Source: Deinococcus frigens DSM 12807 (GTDB lineage: Bacteria; Deinococcota; Deinococci; Deinococcales; Deinococcaceae). From it: a DNA stretch of 19,070 bases. The DNA lies in NCBI RefSeq assembly GCF_000701425.1, contig NZ_JNIW01000062.1, forward strand, positions 1 to 19,070, given 5' to 3'. This document shows positions 1-8,002 of the stretch, piece after piece; within the stretch, counting starts at the first letter, position 1, and every line of letters starts with the position of its first letter. The position numbers and the translations under genes are program-made. The notes under the pieces were generated by a model. That model saw nothing but the letters and a program-made list of their open reading frames with translations. It was not told the origin of the DNA and did not search any database.

Positions 1-300
1 GTGGGCGCGAGTGAAGATCACCATGTTCTGGTGGTAGAGGACGGAGCGGGTTTCCATGTCCCTCCAGAGGAGGGACAGCCACCAGGTGTCCAGATCATCA
101 CCCTGCCCCCTTACTCACCCGAGTTGCAACCCGTGGAGCGCATGTGGGACCTGACGGACGACACAGTGGCCAATCGCTGGTTCGACACGATGGATGACTT
201 CACTCAGACGCTGGGCCAGCAATGCGCCTGGTTGGAAACCCAGCCAGATCTCATCTCCCAGCAGACCCTCTTCCATTGGTGGCCCTTGTCAAGGAATTAA
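1..300 (+). CDS. IS630-type transposase, C-terminal part (partial at window edge)
   Basis: This is the C-terminal end of a DDE transposase of the IS630/Tc1-mariner kind, which would cut and rejoin the ends of its own insertion sequence. The motif VVEDGAGFH at residues 11-19 matches the second catalytic Asp region (usual form VxDNAxxH). The segment LPPYSPELQPVERMW at 35-49 is the family hallmark carrying the catalytic Glu (E46). The first Asp and the N-terminal HTH would lie before base 1, so the GTG at base 1 is probably not the true start and the gene is cut by the window. It is the only convincing plus-strand gene here and faces the malic enzyme tail to tail. Whether the element is intact cannot be judged. 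Confidence 0.8.
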   Translation: MGASEDHHVLVVEDGAGFHVPPEEGQPPGVQIITLPPYSPELQPVERMWDLTDDTVANRWFDTMDDFTQTLGQQCAWLETQPDLISQQTLFHWWPLSRN

Positions 301-394
301 TCGGAGTCAGTATCAGTCCGCTGCGCGGCCAGCTCCCCTCGAAAGGGAGCCAGAAAGTGCAGAAGACCGCGCCACGCAGCAATCTCCAAACGAC

Positions 395-430
395 AAAAAG
401 GGCGCGTCCACCCCTCCCTGGCACGCGCCC
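395..430 (-). terminator. Intrinsic terminator of the allantoin operon
   Basis: On the minus strand an 8-bp GC-rich stem (GGGCGCGT pairing with ACGCGCCC, bases 400-407 and 423-430) is followed directly by five T. It lies about 20 bases after the malic enzyme stop codon, where the end of the operon transcript is expected. Confidence 0.85.
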
Positions 431-449
431 TTCCCCTCTTCCTTCCCGC

Positions 450-2174
450 TTATTCCACCTTGAACGGCAGGTACTTGGGCTGCCAGAACTTGGTCTTGAC
501 CAGCTCCAGCAACTCGTCGTCGCTCAGGCCACGAATGCTGAACTCTGTCGCCACGCCGTTCTTCAGCGCCTGCTTGATCACCGCCACGGCGACTTCCAGG
601 CTGGCTGCGCCCAACTCCGAGACGGGCGGGAAGGTGCGGCCAGGGTGGTGGCGCTGGGTGTAGGCGGCCAGCGCGTAGGCGGATTCAGTCACCATCTCGT
701 CGGTGATCTCGCGGACGCGGGCCAGGATTGCGCCGAAGCCCAGGCCGGGGAAGATAAACGCGTTGTTGCCCTGCCCGATTGGGTAGGTTTCGCCGTTCAG
801 TTCCACCGGGTCAAAGGGGCTGCCGGTGGCGACGAGGGCCGCGCCGTTGCTCCAGCGCAGCACGTCTTCGGGCAATGCCTCGCAGTTGGCGGTGGGGTTG
901 GACAGCGGGAAGACCAGCGGGCGCGGGGTGTTCGCCATCGCGGCCCCCACCACTTCCTCGTCGAAGGTGTTCGGCACGCCGGACAGGCCCAGCAGCACGG
1001 TGGCCTTGCCCTCGCGGATGACGTCCAGTAGACCCGTTCCAGCCCAGCCCTCGGTGAAGGCCTTGGGCGTCGCCAGGGACTTCTTGTAGTCCTCCATCTG
1101 GCGGTCATCGGTCAGCAGGCCGCGCGAATCCAGCACGAAGACACGCTCGCTGATCTGCTCGGGGGTCAGGCCCTCGCGGCGCATGCCCTCGCGGATGGCG
1201 GCGGCGACTCCGGCCCCGCCCGCGCCCGCGCCGCTGATCACGACGCGCTGCTCGGCCAGCGTCTCGCCCTTCAGGCGGCAGGCATTCAGCACGCCCGCCA
1301 GCACCACCGCGCCGGTTCCCTGAATGTCGTCGTTGAAGCTGGGAACCACTTTGCGGTAACGGTCCAGCACCATGAACGCGGTGTCCTTGGAGAAATCCTC
1401 CCACTGGATAATCGCCTTGGGGAAGCGTTCCAGGGTGGCCTCCACAAAACGGTCCACAAAGCGCAGGTATTCCTCGCCCTTCAGACGGTCATGCTTGACG
1501 CCCAGGTAAGAGGGGTCTTCGCGCAGATCGGCGCGGCCCGTGCCGACGTCCAGCTCCACCGGCAGGGTCTTGTCGGGGCCGACGCCGCCCGCCACGGTGT
1601 ACAGGGACAGCTTGCCAATGCTGATCGCCATACCGCCGAAGCCCTGATCCCCGATGCCCAGAATCGCGCTGCTGTCGGTGGCGACGATGATCCGCACGTC
1701 GTTCAGCGGCACGTTCGTCAGTGCCTGCTTGGCCCGCTCAATGTTGCTGGTGCTGAGGGTCAGGCCACGCGCGTAACGGTAGATCTGGCTGAATTTCTGC
1801 ACCGCCAGACCCACGGTGGGCGTGTAGACGATGGGCAGCATTTCCTCCACATGCGCGGCCAGCAGCGCGTAAAACAGCACCTCGTTGCGGTCTTGCAGGT
1901 TGCGGAGGAACACGTGGCGCTCCAGCGGCTCCTTGATCTTCACGTAATCGGCGTACAGGCGCTCGGCCAGCACTTCCAGCGTGTCGATCTGCGGGGCCAG
2001 CAGGCCGTCCAGATTCAGCTTCTGGCGCTCGTCCTCGGTGAAGGCGGTTCCCTTGTTCAGCAGCGGAATGCGGGTCAGGTTAAAGCCAGTGACCAGCGGG
2101 TGCAAGTAGCGGTGGCCGTCTGAATCGCGCTTGACGTCGTAGTGATCGGTCAGGGGCTGGGTGGTCTGGGTCAT
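450..2174 (-). CDS. maeA: NAD-type malic enzyme (malate to pyruvate + CO2)
   Basis: Oxidative decarboxylation of malate to pyruvate in the cytoplasm. The 574 residues match the length of the single-domain SfcA/MaeA type, with no phosphotransacetylase-like tail. Visible motifs are IVYTPTVG at 115-122 (catalytic Tyr117), ISIGKLSLY at 184-192 (catalytic Lys188), WEDF with metal ligands E259-D260, FNDDIQGTG at 280-288 (D283) and the NAD-binding loop [10 protein letters not shown] at 313-322. A GAGGAG ribosome site lies 7 bases before the ATG. It is the last gene of the allantoin operon, 49 bases after allE and ahead of a strong terminator. That position suggests it consumes malate made from glyoxylate. 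The cofactor preference (NAD versus NADP) is inferred from overall type only. Confidence 0.93.
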   Translation of the reverse strand: MTQTTQPLTDHYDVKRDSDGHRYLHPLVTGFNLTRIPLLNKGTAFTEDERQKLNLDGLLAPQIDTLEVLAERLYADYVKIKEPLERHVFLRNLQDRNEVLFYALLAAHVEEMLPIVYTPTVGLAVQKFSQIYRYARGLTLSTSNIERAKQALTNVPLNDVRIIVATDSSAILGIGDQGFGGMAISIGKLSLYTVAGGVGPDKTLPVELDVGTGRADLREDPSYLGVKHDRLKGEEYLRFVDRFVEATLERFPKAIIQWEDFSKDTAFMVLDRYRKVVPSFNDDIQGTGAVVLAGVLNACRLKGETLAEQRVVISGAGAGGAGVAAAIREGMRREGLTPEQISERVFVLDSRGLLTDDRQMEDYKKSLATPKAFTEGWAGTGLLDVIREGKATVLLGLSGVPNTFDEEVVGAAMANTPRPLVFPLSNPTANCEALPEDVLRWSNGAALVATGSPFDPVELNGETYPIGQGNNAFIFPGLGFGAILARVREITDEMVTESAYALAAYTQRHHPGRTFPPVSELGAASLEVAVAVIKQALKNGVATEFSIRGLSDDELLELVKTKFWQPKYLPFKVE

Positions 2175-2223
2175 GGGTGTTCTCCTCTGAAAAGTTAGGC
2201 GAAGGGAGGACGGCGGGTTGAGT

Positions 2224-2988
2224 TCAGAGGCCGGAGCCGAGCATGGACAGCGGGTGGCGGTTCATGTCCTTGTACAACAGGTACTTGCTCCACTCGCGGC
2301 CTAATGCGCCGTACCACTGCGGGCAGTGCGCGCCCATCCAGATCACGTCGCCCGTCGTCACCGGGTAATACGTCTGCTGCAATTTGTACAGGCCCTCGCC
2401 TTCCAGCATCAGCAGGCCGTGTTCCATGTAATGCATCTCGGTGTACGGCAGGCTGGCCCCTGGCGCGAAGCTCATGGTGCTGACCATGAAGTCAAAGGGA
2501 ACCTCGTCAGGCAGCAATTTGCGGGCAATCAGGTGGTCATCGCCCTCGAAGGCGTAGCCGGGATTCTCGCGCTCGTTGCCCCAGTACACGCCCGGAGCGG
2601 TCACGCCGTCCACCGCTTCGTAAGGCTTCTCAAATACGGAAACGCGGGCGTCCGATGTGGCGGTCAGGCTGTGCGCCACGCCCGCCGGGACGTAGACGTA
2701 GTCGTACTCCCCCAGGGTGCGCTTCTCGCCATCTACATCGGCTTCCACCTCACCGCTCAGCACGAAGGCGAAGCGCTGGTAGCCGTGCGCGGATTCCTTG
2801 GCCGCTGCTCCAGCAGGCATCTCCGCCGTGAACTGCACGAAGCGGGCGCGGGTGCCAATCACGGGCGCGATGTGCAGGACGATGGCGCTGCCCGGCCACT
2901 CGGCCAGTGCGGTGCGAACAAAAGTTTCCGGCGTGATAACCGCGTGCGCGTTTTCCAAAGCGCTGCGCGTGGCTCCGAGGTGTTTCAT
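2224..2988 (-). CDS. allE: (S)-ureidoglycine aminohydrolase
   Basis: Hydrolyses (S)-ureidoglycine to (S)-ureidoglycolate and ammonia, the step after allantoate amidohydrolase. The 254-residue protein is a bicupin of AllE/YlbA length. The C-terminal cupin shows E184-x-H186-x3-H190 and then Q224. This is the same spacing as the Mn ligands E235, H237, H241 and Q275 of the plant enzyme, as I recall them. The N-terminal cupin (about 65-120) lacks a full metal set, as is usual for the family. An AAAGGAG site lies 5 bases before the ATG. The gene is 87 bases after allB, a gap that holds a strong hairpin. Ammonia from this step and from AllC is the nitrogen gain of the pathway. Confidence 0.93.
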   Translation of the reverse strand: MKHLGATRSALENAHAVITPETFVRTALAEWPGSAIVLHIAPVIGTRARFVQFTAEMPAGAAAKESAHGYQRFAFVLSGEVEADVDGEKRTLGEYDYVYVPAGVAHSLTATSDARVSVFEKPYEAVDGVTAPGVYWGNERENPGYAFEGDDHLIARKLLPDEVPFDFMVSTMSFAPGASLPYTEMHYMEHGLLMLEGEGLYKLQQTYYPVTTGDVIWMGAHCPQWYGALGREWSKYLLYKDMNRHPLSMLGSGL

Positions 2989-2999
2989 GGCGGCTCCTT

Positions 3000-3065
3000 T
3001 TGAATCAGGGATGGGGTTCGAAAAGATAGAGAGGCTAAACTTTCGCCTCTCGCTTGAATCAGAGA
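3000..3065 (-). repeat. Hairpin flanked by direct repeats between allB and allE
   Basis: The allB-allE gap holds a perfect 7-bp stem (GAGAGGC with GCCTCTC, bases 3029-3035 and 3045-3051, 9-base loop). On the minus strand it is followed by TATCTTTTC, a poor T-tract. A 12-base direct repeat, TTGAATCAGnGA, sits on both sides (3000-3011 and 3054-3065, one mismatch). The stem could act as a weak terminator or mRNA processing site that lowers allE-maeA expression relative to allB. That role is inferred. Confidence 0.5.
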
Positions 3066-3075
3066 GAAAACAGCT

Positions 3076-4416
3076 TTACGCTCCAGGCCGCAGCAACCGC
3101 CCGCGTACAGTGTCGTCAAACTTGCCGTCCTGATAGACCGTCCGGCCCCGCGACAGCGTGTGCGTGATGCGGCCCCGGTGGTCCTCGCCCCCAAAGGGGT
3201 TCTGCTGCCAGCGGTCATGCAGCTCGGTCAGTTTGAAAGTCTCGTCCAGACGCACCAGAGCCAGATCGGCGTCAGCCCCAACGTCCAGGCGGCCCTTGCT
3301 CGGCAGGTTGAAACGGCGGGCGGGGTTCAGGGCGCTCAGGGCGGCGACGGCTTCCAGCGGCAGTTTGCGCTTGCTGTGGCCGTCGGTGAGCAGCACGTTC
3401 AAGGTACTCTGCGCCCCGCTGATGCCGCCCCACAGCGCGAAGAAGTCCTCGCTGGTCTTCATGTCGGGCGGCGCGGGCGAGTGGTCCGAACCCACGATGT
3501 CAATGTGTCCGGCCAGCAACTCGGTCCACAGCTCGTCCTGCACGGTCCTGGAACGCAGCGGCGGCGCACATTTCAGGGCCGCGCCCACGCGCTCCACGTC
3601 CTTGTCGGTGAAGTGCAGGTAGTGGGGGCAGGTTTCAATGGTGACGTCCACGCCGCGCGTTTTGGCTTCAAAGGCCAGCGCCACCGCCCGCCCGCTGCTC
3701 ATATGGACGAGGTGCAGGGCGGCCCCAGTGTCCTCGGCAAACAGCAGGGCGCGGGTCACGGCTTCCAGCTCGGCCAGCACGGGGCGGCTGTCCAGGTAGT
3801 CGCGCACGCCTTTGTGGCCGCCCGCCCGCACCTGTTCGGTCAGGCCGCGCGTCAGCTCGTTGCTCTCGGCGTGGGTGCCGACCAGCAGGCCGTGGCGCTT
3901 GGCGGTTCGCATGCCTTCCAGCAGCGTCAGGTCATCCACCGCCGGGAATTCCTCCAGCCCGCTGTGGCTCATGAACGCTTTGAAGGCAATGACCCCGGCC
4001 TCGGCCAGCTCGTCCAGGCGGTCCAGATTGATAGGTGTCAATCCGCCCCACAGCCCGAAATCTACCAGCGACTTGGCTTCGCCGATCTCGCGCTTGGCGT
4101 CGAATTCGGTGCGGCCCAGCACCGGGGGCGAGGAGTTGAGCGGCATGTCCAGAAACGACGTGCCACCCCCGGCCACCAGCGCCCGCGAACCCGTTTCAAA
4201 GCCTTCCCAGTGGGTGCGCCCTGGCTCGTTGAAGTGAACATGTGCGTCCACCACGCCGGGGAAGACGTGCAGCCCGGAGGCGTCCAGCGCCTTGCCGTCC
4301 GCCGTGATCTCCTCCGAAACCTCCACGATCTGGCCGCCGCTGATGCCCAGGTCTGCGCGGCGCAGGCCGTCCGGCGTGACGAGGGTGCCGCCTCGTACGA
4401 TCAGGTCAAAGCTCAT
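3076..4416 (-). CDS. allB: Allantoinase
   Basis: Opens the allantoin ring to allantoate in the cytoplasm. The 446-residue protein is a cyclic amidohydrolase with the full binuclear-metal set: DAHVH (H59, H61), the carboxylated lysine in AFKAFMS (K146), H182 in GTHAES, H238 in LVHMSS and D311 in GSDHSP. Length and motif order match AllB rather than dihydropyrimidinase. The neighbours allC and allE support allantoin as substrate. Its ATG overlaps the allC stop as ATGA (bases 4413-4416), so translation is probably coupled. The gene ends 87 bases before allE. Confidence 0.94.
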   Translation of the reverse strand: MSFDLIVRGGTLVTPDGLRRADLGISGGQIVEVSEEITADGKALDASGLHVFPGVVDAHVHFNEPGRTHWEGFETGSRALVAGGGTSFLDMPLNSSPPVLGRTEFDAKREIGEAKSLVDFGLWGGLTPINLDRLDELAEAGVIAFKAFMSHSGLEEFPAVDDLTLLEGMRTAKRHGLLVGTHAESNELTRGLTEQVRAGGHKGVRDYLDSRPVLAELEAVTRALLFAEDTGAALHLVHMSSGRAVALAFEAKTRGVDVTIETCPHYLHFTDKDVERVGAALKCAPPLRSRTVQDELWTELLAGHIDIVGSDHSPAPPDMKTSEDFFALWGGISGAQSTLNVLLTDGHSKRKLPLEAVAALSALNPARRFNLPSKGRLDVGADADLALVRLDETFKLTELHDRWQQNPFGGEDHRGRITHTLSRGRTVYQDGKFDDTVRGRLLRPGA

Positions 4417-5678
4417 ACGCTTGCGTTCTCGTCGGCGAGCAGGTGCAGGAAACGCACGCTCAGGCGCAGGGCGTCGGTCACATCTTCCACCAGAACCAGC
4501 TCGTCGGGGTGGTGGCTCAGGGCATTGGGCGAGCGCACGAACAGCATGGCAGAGGGCATGTGCGCGGCCATGATCATGGCATCGTGGCCCGCGCCGCTGA
4601 CCAGTTCGGGGTGCGGCAGCCCCTCGGCCTCGGCGGCGCGGTGCAGCAGCGCCTTAAAGGCGTCGGACATCGGCGTGGCCTGCTCCTCCATCTTGGGCGT
4701 GATGGTGACGGTGACGCCGCGTTCCTCGGAGACGGATTTGGCGGTGTCTAGCAGGTGTTTCAGCGCCTCCAACCGCACTTCATCTCGCGCGTGGCGGATG
4801 TCCAGCGTGCAGTGGGCCTCGCCAGGAATCACATTCATGGCTCCGGGCAGCGCCTGCATCACGCCGACGGTGGCAACCAGACCGGGGGTGGCGCGGGCCA
4901 CGTCCTCGGCGGCCACGGCAAAGCGGGCGGCGGCGGCCAGCGCGTCGCGGCGCAGGTTCATGGGCGTGGTTCCGGCGTGGGACGCCTGCCCCACGAAGTT
5001 CAGGATAAAGCGGTTCTGGCCCGCGATGCCCTCCACCACGCCCAGCGACGCGCCCGCGTCCTGCAAGACTGGCCCCTGCTCGGCGTGGATTTCAAAGTAA
5101 CCCAGCGCTTTCCCTTTGTACTGCGCCTCGCCGATTTCCTCCACGTTCAGGCCGTACTCGGTGATGGCGTCGCGCACGCTCTGACCCGCCGCGTCGCGCA
5201 GTTCCAGCATGTCGTCCACGGTGCCCACCAGTGCCCGGCTGCCAATAAACGGCACGCCGTAGCGCACCCCCTCCTCCTCCGAGAAGCCCACCACTTCCAC
5301 CGCGTAGGGCAGGGTCTGGCCCTTCACAGCTTCCAGCATGGCGTAACCCATCACCACGCCCAGAATCCCGTCGTACGCGCCCGCGTTCGGCACGGTGTCC
5401 AGGTGAGAGCCGAGATACAGCGTCGGCGCGTCCGGCGTCGGCCCGGCCAAGCGTGAGCGCAGGTTTCCGGCGGCGTCCTCATAGGTGGTCATGCCCAGCG
5501 CGTTGGCCCACTGCGTCAGGTAATCATGCACCTGATGCGCCGTGGGGCAGAGGAAGGGGCGGTTGGTCTCGCCCTCCACCTCGGTGTAACAGGCCAGCGC
5601 GGCGCAGGCGTCCATGACCTTCTGGCTCAGCGCCTGGACGGTTTCGTTGGAGACAGCGGGGCGGGAATCGGCGGTCAT
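4413..5678 (-). CDS. allC: Allantoate amidohydrolase
   Basis: Hydrolyses allantoate to ureidoglycine, CO2 and ammonia. This M20-family metallohydrolase shows H92 in GSHLDT, D103 in AYDG, the Glu pair in GFSEEEG (134-136), H198 in FEIHAEQGP, the dimerisation segment around QASHAGTTP (231-239) and a C-terminal metal His in SHHPDE (388-393). Arg295 in LDIRH fits the substrate carboxylate contact of the AllC/ureidopropionase group. M20 N-carbamoyl amino acid hydrolases look similar, and the choice rests on context: allB and allE follow. I start it at 5678 (421 residues) because AGGAGG lies 7 bases upstream and the ATG overlaps the previous stop as ATGA. The longer frame to 5735 has no such support. 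Confidence 0.92.
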   Translation of the reverse strand: MTADSRPAVSNETVQALSQKVMDACAALACYTEVEGETNRPFLCPTAHQVHDYLTQWANALGMTTYEDAAGNLRSRLAGPTPDAPTLYLGSHLDTVPNAGAYDGILGVVMGYAMLEAVKGQTLPYAVEVVGFSEEEGVRYGVPFIGSRALVGTVDDMLELRDAAGQSVRDAITEYGLNVEEIGEAQYKGKALGYFEIHAEQGPVLQDAGASLGVVEGIAGQNRFILNFVGQASHAGTTPMNLRRDALAAAARFAVAAEDVARATPGLVATVGVMQALPGAMNVIPGEAHCTLDIRHARDEVRLEALKHLLDTAKSVSEERGVTVTITPKMEEQATPMSDAFKALLHRAAEAEGLPHPELVSGAGHDAMIMAAHMPSAMLFVRSPNALSHHPDELVLVEDVTDALRLSVRFLHLLADENASV

Positions 5679-7054
5679 ACGGTGGCCTCCTGGGGACGCA
5701 GCAACTGGGCGGCGCGGGGGAAGTATTCGGGGCAAACGGAAGCGAGGACGAGATGATCCAGCAGGCGGGCCTGTGCAGTATTGTCGCCAGCCAGTGTGCG
5801 ACGCTCGCTCAGGTAGCGGTCAGAGGTCAACTTCTCGCCGCCTTCCAATTCCGCCTCGCATTTCACCCACTGCCACAACTGTGCGCGGGCGAGTTCGGCG
5901 GTGGCCGTATCCTCAATACGCCCGTTGCGAACCACCACGCCGCGTCCGTCGTACCATGCCTCGAACACGGCCAGCGCCAGGCCGATGCTGTCCTGCACGA
6001 CATTCAGGGGCAGAGGCCGGGGCGCGGGCAGGTCCAGCAGCCGCTCCAGCGTGCGCTCGGCAGTTTCGGCGGGCAGAGGCTGTGAAGTTCCATCCCCGAA
6101 AGCTCCCCGCACCGAATCCAGCAGCCCCGGCAGTCCGGCCCAGGCAGCGACGAAGCCCTGGGCGGCTTCCCGTACCTTGTCGGCCCGCACGGCGTCCAGC
6201 GTGGGCTGGGGGTTGGCGGCGTTCGGCGCGACGGCGGCGCTGCCCCCGATGGCCTGCGCGCCGCGTGCCTCGCAGACGCGCACCAGTGCCTCGGCGTAGG
6301 CGCGCATGGCGTCCAGATCCATCGTCAGGTCATTGCGCGGCGGCATGGCCCCACGTTCCGCACCCACCCGTTTGGTCAGGCTGAAAACATAGTCCCAGCG
6401 TCCGGCATTCAACCCAAAGGCCCGCCCACGCAGCGCGTACAGCAGGGCGTCGGCGTGCAGGCAGGCGGCGTAGGTTTCGATCTGCACGCAGACCTTGATC
6501 GCGTTCTTCTCCAGTCCCAGGTGCGTCTCGGCCAGCGTCAGTGCGTCGTCCCACATTTGCGCCTCCTCCACCGTTTCCAGCTTGGGAATGTAGATGTGCA
6601 TAGGCTCTTCGGGCCGCGCGGCCAGGATCACACCCAGGTCACACAGGGCAGCAATCGCAGGGCCATCAAAGTCCAAGTGTTCATCCACCGCGTATAGCGC
6701 ACGGGGGCGGGCCAGCAAGGGCTTGCCGCTTTTCGCAGCCGTGTCCAGCGCTGCGTACGCCGTTTCCACGTTGGCGCGCGTGGGCGTGAAGGTGTCGTCA
6801 AAATCCAGCACCAGCGCGTCGGCATCCGAGTTCAGCGCGGCCTCCAGCGCCGTGGTGTCCGAGGCTTCCACGATCAGTTCCACCCGGCGGCCCTTTAAAT
6901 CGGCGGGCAGCGCGGCGGCCCTGTACTCCGGGGACGAGGCGGGCGCGGCCTGAGCTGCGGCGTCCAGCATTTCCCAGCGCTTCCTGAACTGGCGGTGCAA
7001 TTCGGCCACCAGCGTCTGTGCGGCGGGCTTGAGCTTGATTGGAGCTGATGTCAT
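5675..7054 (-). CDS. Divergent malate synthase paralogue heading the allantoin operon
   Basis: A 459-residue TIM-barrel protein clearly related to the malate synthase A encoded at 8003-9583. Shared landmarks are LPADLKGRRVE (49-59), LLARPR with R116, QIET with E193, GLNAGRWDYVF with D221 (214-224), and EDTATAE with D382 followed by RAQLWQW. These align with R169, E253, D281 and D450 of AceB, so the Mg ligands and catalytic residues are kept. The loop GHDGTWVAHPG of AceB has become GFVAAWAGLPG, and EHSAGLN has become GRAFGLN. It is first gene of the operon and overlaps allC by ATGA. Malate synthesis from glyoxylate is the simplest role. A different CoA-free or lyase reaction is possible. The family is certain, the activity is not. 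Confidence 0.75.
   Translation of the reverse strand: MTSAPIKLKPAAQTLVAELHRQFRKRWEMLDAAAQAAPASSPEYRAAALPADLKGRRVELIVEASDTTALEAALNSDADALVLDFDDTFTPTRANVETAYAALDTAAKSGKPLLARPRALYAVDEHLDFDGPAIAALCDLGVILAARPEEPMHIYIPKLETVEEAQMWDDALTLAETHLGLEKNAIKVCVQIETYAACLHADALLYALRGRAFGLNAGRWDYVFSLTKRVGAERGAMPPRNDLTMDLDAMRAYAEALVRVCEARGAQAIGGSAAVAPNAANPQPTLDAVRADKVREAAQGFVAAWAGLPGLLDSVRGAFGDGTSQPLPAETAERTLERLLDLPAPRPLPLNVVQDSIGLALAVFEAWYDGRGVVVRNGRIEDTATAELARAQLWQWVKCEAELEGGEKLTSDRYLSERRTLAGDNTAQARLLDHLVLASVCPEYFPRAAQLLRPQEATV
5686..5691 (-). promoter_or_regulatory. Ribosome-binding site that fixes the allC start
   Basis: A perfect AGGAGG on the minus strand, 7 bases before the ATG at 5678 and lying inside the end of the preceding gene. 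It supports the shorter allC start and re-initiation at the ATGA overlap. Confidence 0.8.
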
Positions 7055-7118
7055 GGAGTCTCCCTTATGGAGTATGGGCCTGTGAAAAATCGGTGGACCT
7101 CAACGGATGCTACCTGGC

Positions 7119-7147
7119 ACTAAATTACTTAGCCATCTATATATCTA
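7119..7147 (-). promoter_or_regulatory. Predicted promoter of the allantoin operon
   Basis: A weak sigma-70-like pair, TAGATA (7142-7147) and TTTAGT (7119-7124), with a 17-bp spacer, about 65 bases before the first ATG at 7054. Each box matches consensus at four of six positions. The call gains weight because the 16-bp near-palindrome between the boxes sits in the same register as in the better gcl promoter. Confidence 0.45.
7127..7142. promoter_or_regulatory. Candidate HucR-type operator in the allantoin operon promoter
   Basis: Plus-strand sequence ACTTAGCCATCTATAT, which matches the element ACTTAGACGTCTATTT at 17010-17025 in 13 of 16 positions. It begins three bases from the -10 box in both promoters. 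The dyad TAG/CTA fits a MarR-family site. Binding by the HucR-like protein of this window is inferred. Confidence 0.5.
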
Positions 7148-7150
7148 GCT

Positions 7151-7178
7151 AAAAAAAGGCCCCCGGTGGTGGGGAACC
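7151..7178 (-). terminator. Intrinsic terminator after the IclR-family gene
   Basis: On the minus strand, CCCC and GGGG pair across ACCACC, with outer GG/CC pairs and a one-base bulge, followed by seven T. It starts a few bases after the regulator stop codon. It separates the aceB-regulator unit from the allantoin operon. Confidence 0.8.
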
Positions 7179-7183
7179 GTGTC

Positions 7184-7999
7184 TTACGGCGTCCAGCCCA
7201 GCCGCGCCGAGATGACGCGCGAGGCCGCCTCCATGCGCGTGTAAAACGCCGGAATCTGCTCCCGACTGAAGCGCGAGGTGGGCGCGGAGATGCTCAGCGA
7301 GGCCACCACCTGCCGGGTGTGATCGCGCAGCGGGGTTGCCATGCAGCGCACGCCGATCTCGCGTTCCTCGTCGTCCAGCGCGTAGCCCTGCGCCCGCACA
7401 TTCTGGAGTTCCCTGAGATAATCGGGCAGCGCGGTGATCGAATTGGCCGTAAAGGCCATGTAAGGCTGCGGTCCCAGCCGCCCGGCCACGTCTGCCTCGC
7501 CGTGCCAGGCCAGCAGCACCTTGCCCACGCCGGAGCAGTTGAGCAGCGTGCCCGCACCCAGTTGCGCGAACATGCGGACCAGTTGGCGGCCCTCCACCTG
7601 ATGGATGTACACCGCCTCGTTCTCGCGCAGCACGGCCAGATTGGCGGTCTCACCCAGATCGTCCACCAGCGAGACCATCTCGGACTGCGCGGCGCTCATT
7701 AAAGTGTTGCGTCCGGCGAAGGCCGCGCCCACCTGATACGAGCGCACGCCCACGCTGAACAGGCCGCTGCGTTCCTCCCACTCCACAAAACCGCTCTGGC
7801 GCAGGGTTTCCAGCAGGCGGTAGGTGGTGCTGGCGGACAGCCCCGCCGCCTTGGCCACCTGCGTCAATGACGCCTGGCCCAGCTCGGCCAGCGAGGTCAG
7901 CACGGTCAACCCGCGTTCCAGCGTCCGCACGCTGCCCGCGTCGGCGGTGCGGGCGCGGCCCGTCTTCTGGCGGGTGTTGGGAGGGGAGGTATCGGTCAT
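7184..7999 (-). CDS. IclR-family regulator, AllR-like
   Basis: A 271-residue transcription regulator, the same length as E. coli AllR. The N-terminal winged helix spans about 24-85, with LTQVAKAAGLSASTTYRLL (45-63) as the recognition helix-turn-helix. The C-terminal effector domain follows, with EIGVRCMATPL around Cys219 and ASLSISAPTSR (233-243), segments that form the glyoxylate-binding pocket in AllR and IclR. It lies 3 bases after the aceB stop with no strong ribosome site, so translation is probably coupled to aceB. A likely role is control of aceB and perhaps of the allantoin operon, with glyoxylate or an allantoin product as the signal. The family is certain and the effector is inferred. 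Its own binding site was not identified. Confidence 0.88.
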   Translation of the reverse strand: MTDTSPPNTRQKTGRARTADAGSVRTLERGLTVLTSLAELGQASLTQVAKAAGLSASTTYRLLETLRQSGFVEWEERSGLFSVGVRSYQVGAAFAGRNTLMSAAQSEMVSLVDDLGETANLAVLRENEAVYIHQVEGRQLVRMFAQLGAGTLLNCSGVGKVLLAWHGEADVAGRLGPQPYMAFTANSITALPDYLRELQNVRAQGYALDDEEREIGVRCMATPLRDHTRQVVASLSISAPTSRFSREQIPAFYTRMEAASRVISARLGWTP

Positions 8000-8002
8000 G
8001 AT

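Noticed and set aside
332..350. GCTCCC/GGGAGC hairpin after the IS630-type gene as a terminator
   Set aside because: Six-base stem with no T-tract on either strand; it may be part of the element end but cannot be called.
3160..5100. A 646-codon plus-strand open frame opposite allB and allC
   Set aside because: It is the antisense frame of two well-supported genes in high-GC DNA, has low-complexity His/Gln/Arg-rich composition and no recognisable domain.
5679..5735. Longer allC start
   Set aside because: It would overlap the upstream gene by 61 bases, while the ATG at 5678 has AGGAGG and an ATGA overlap.
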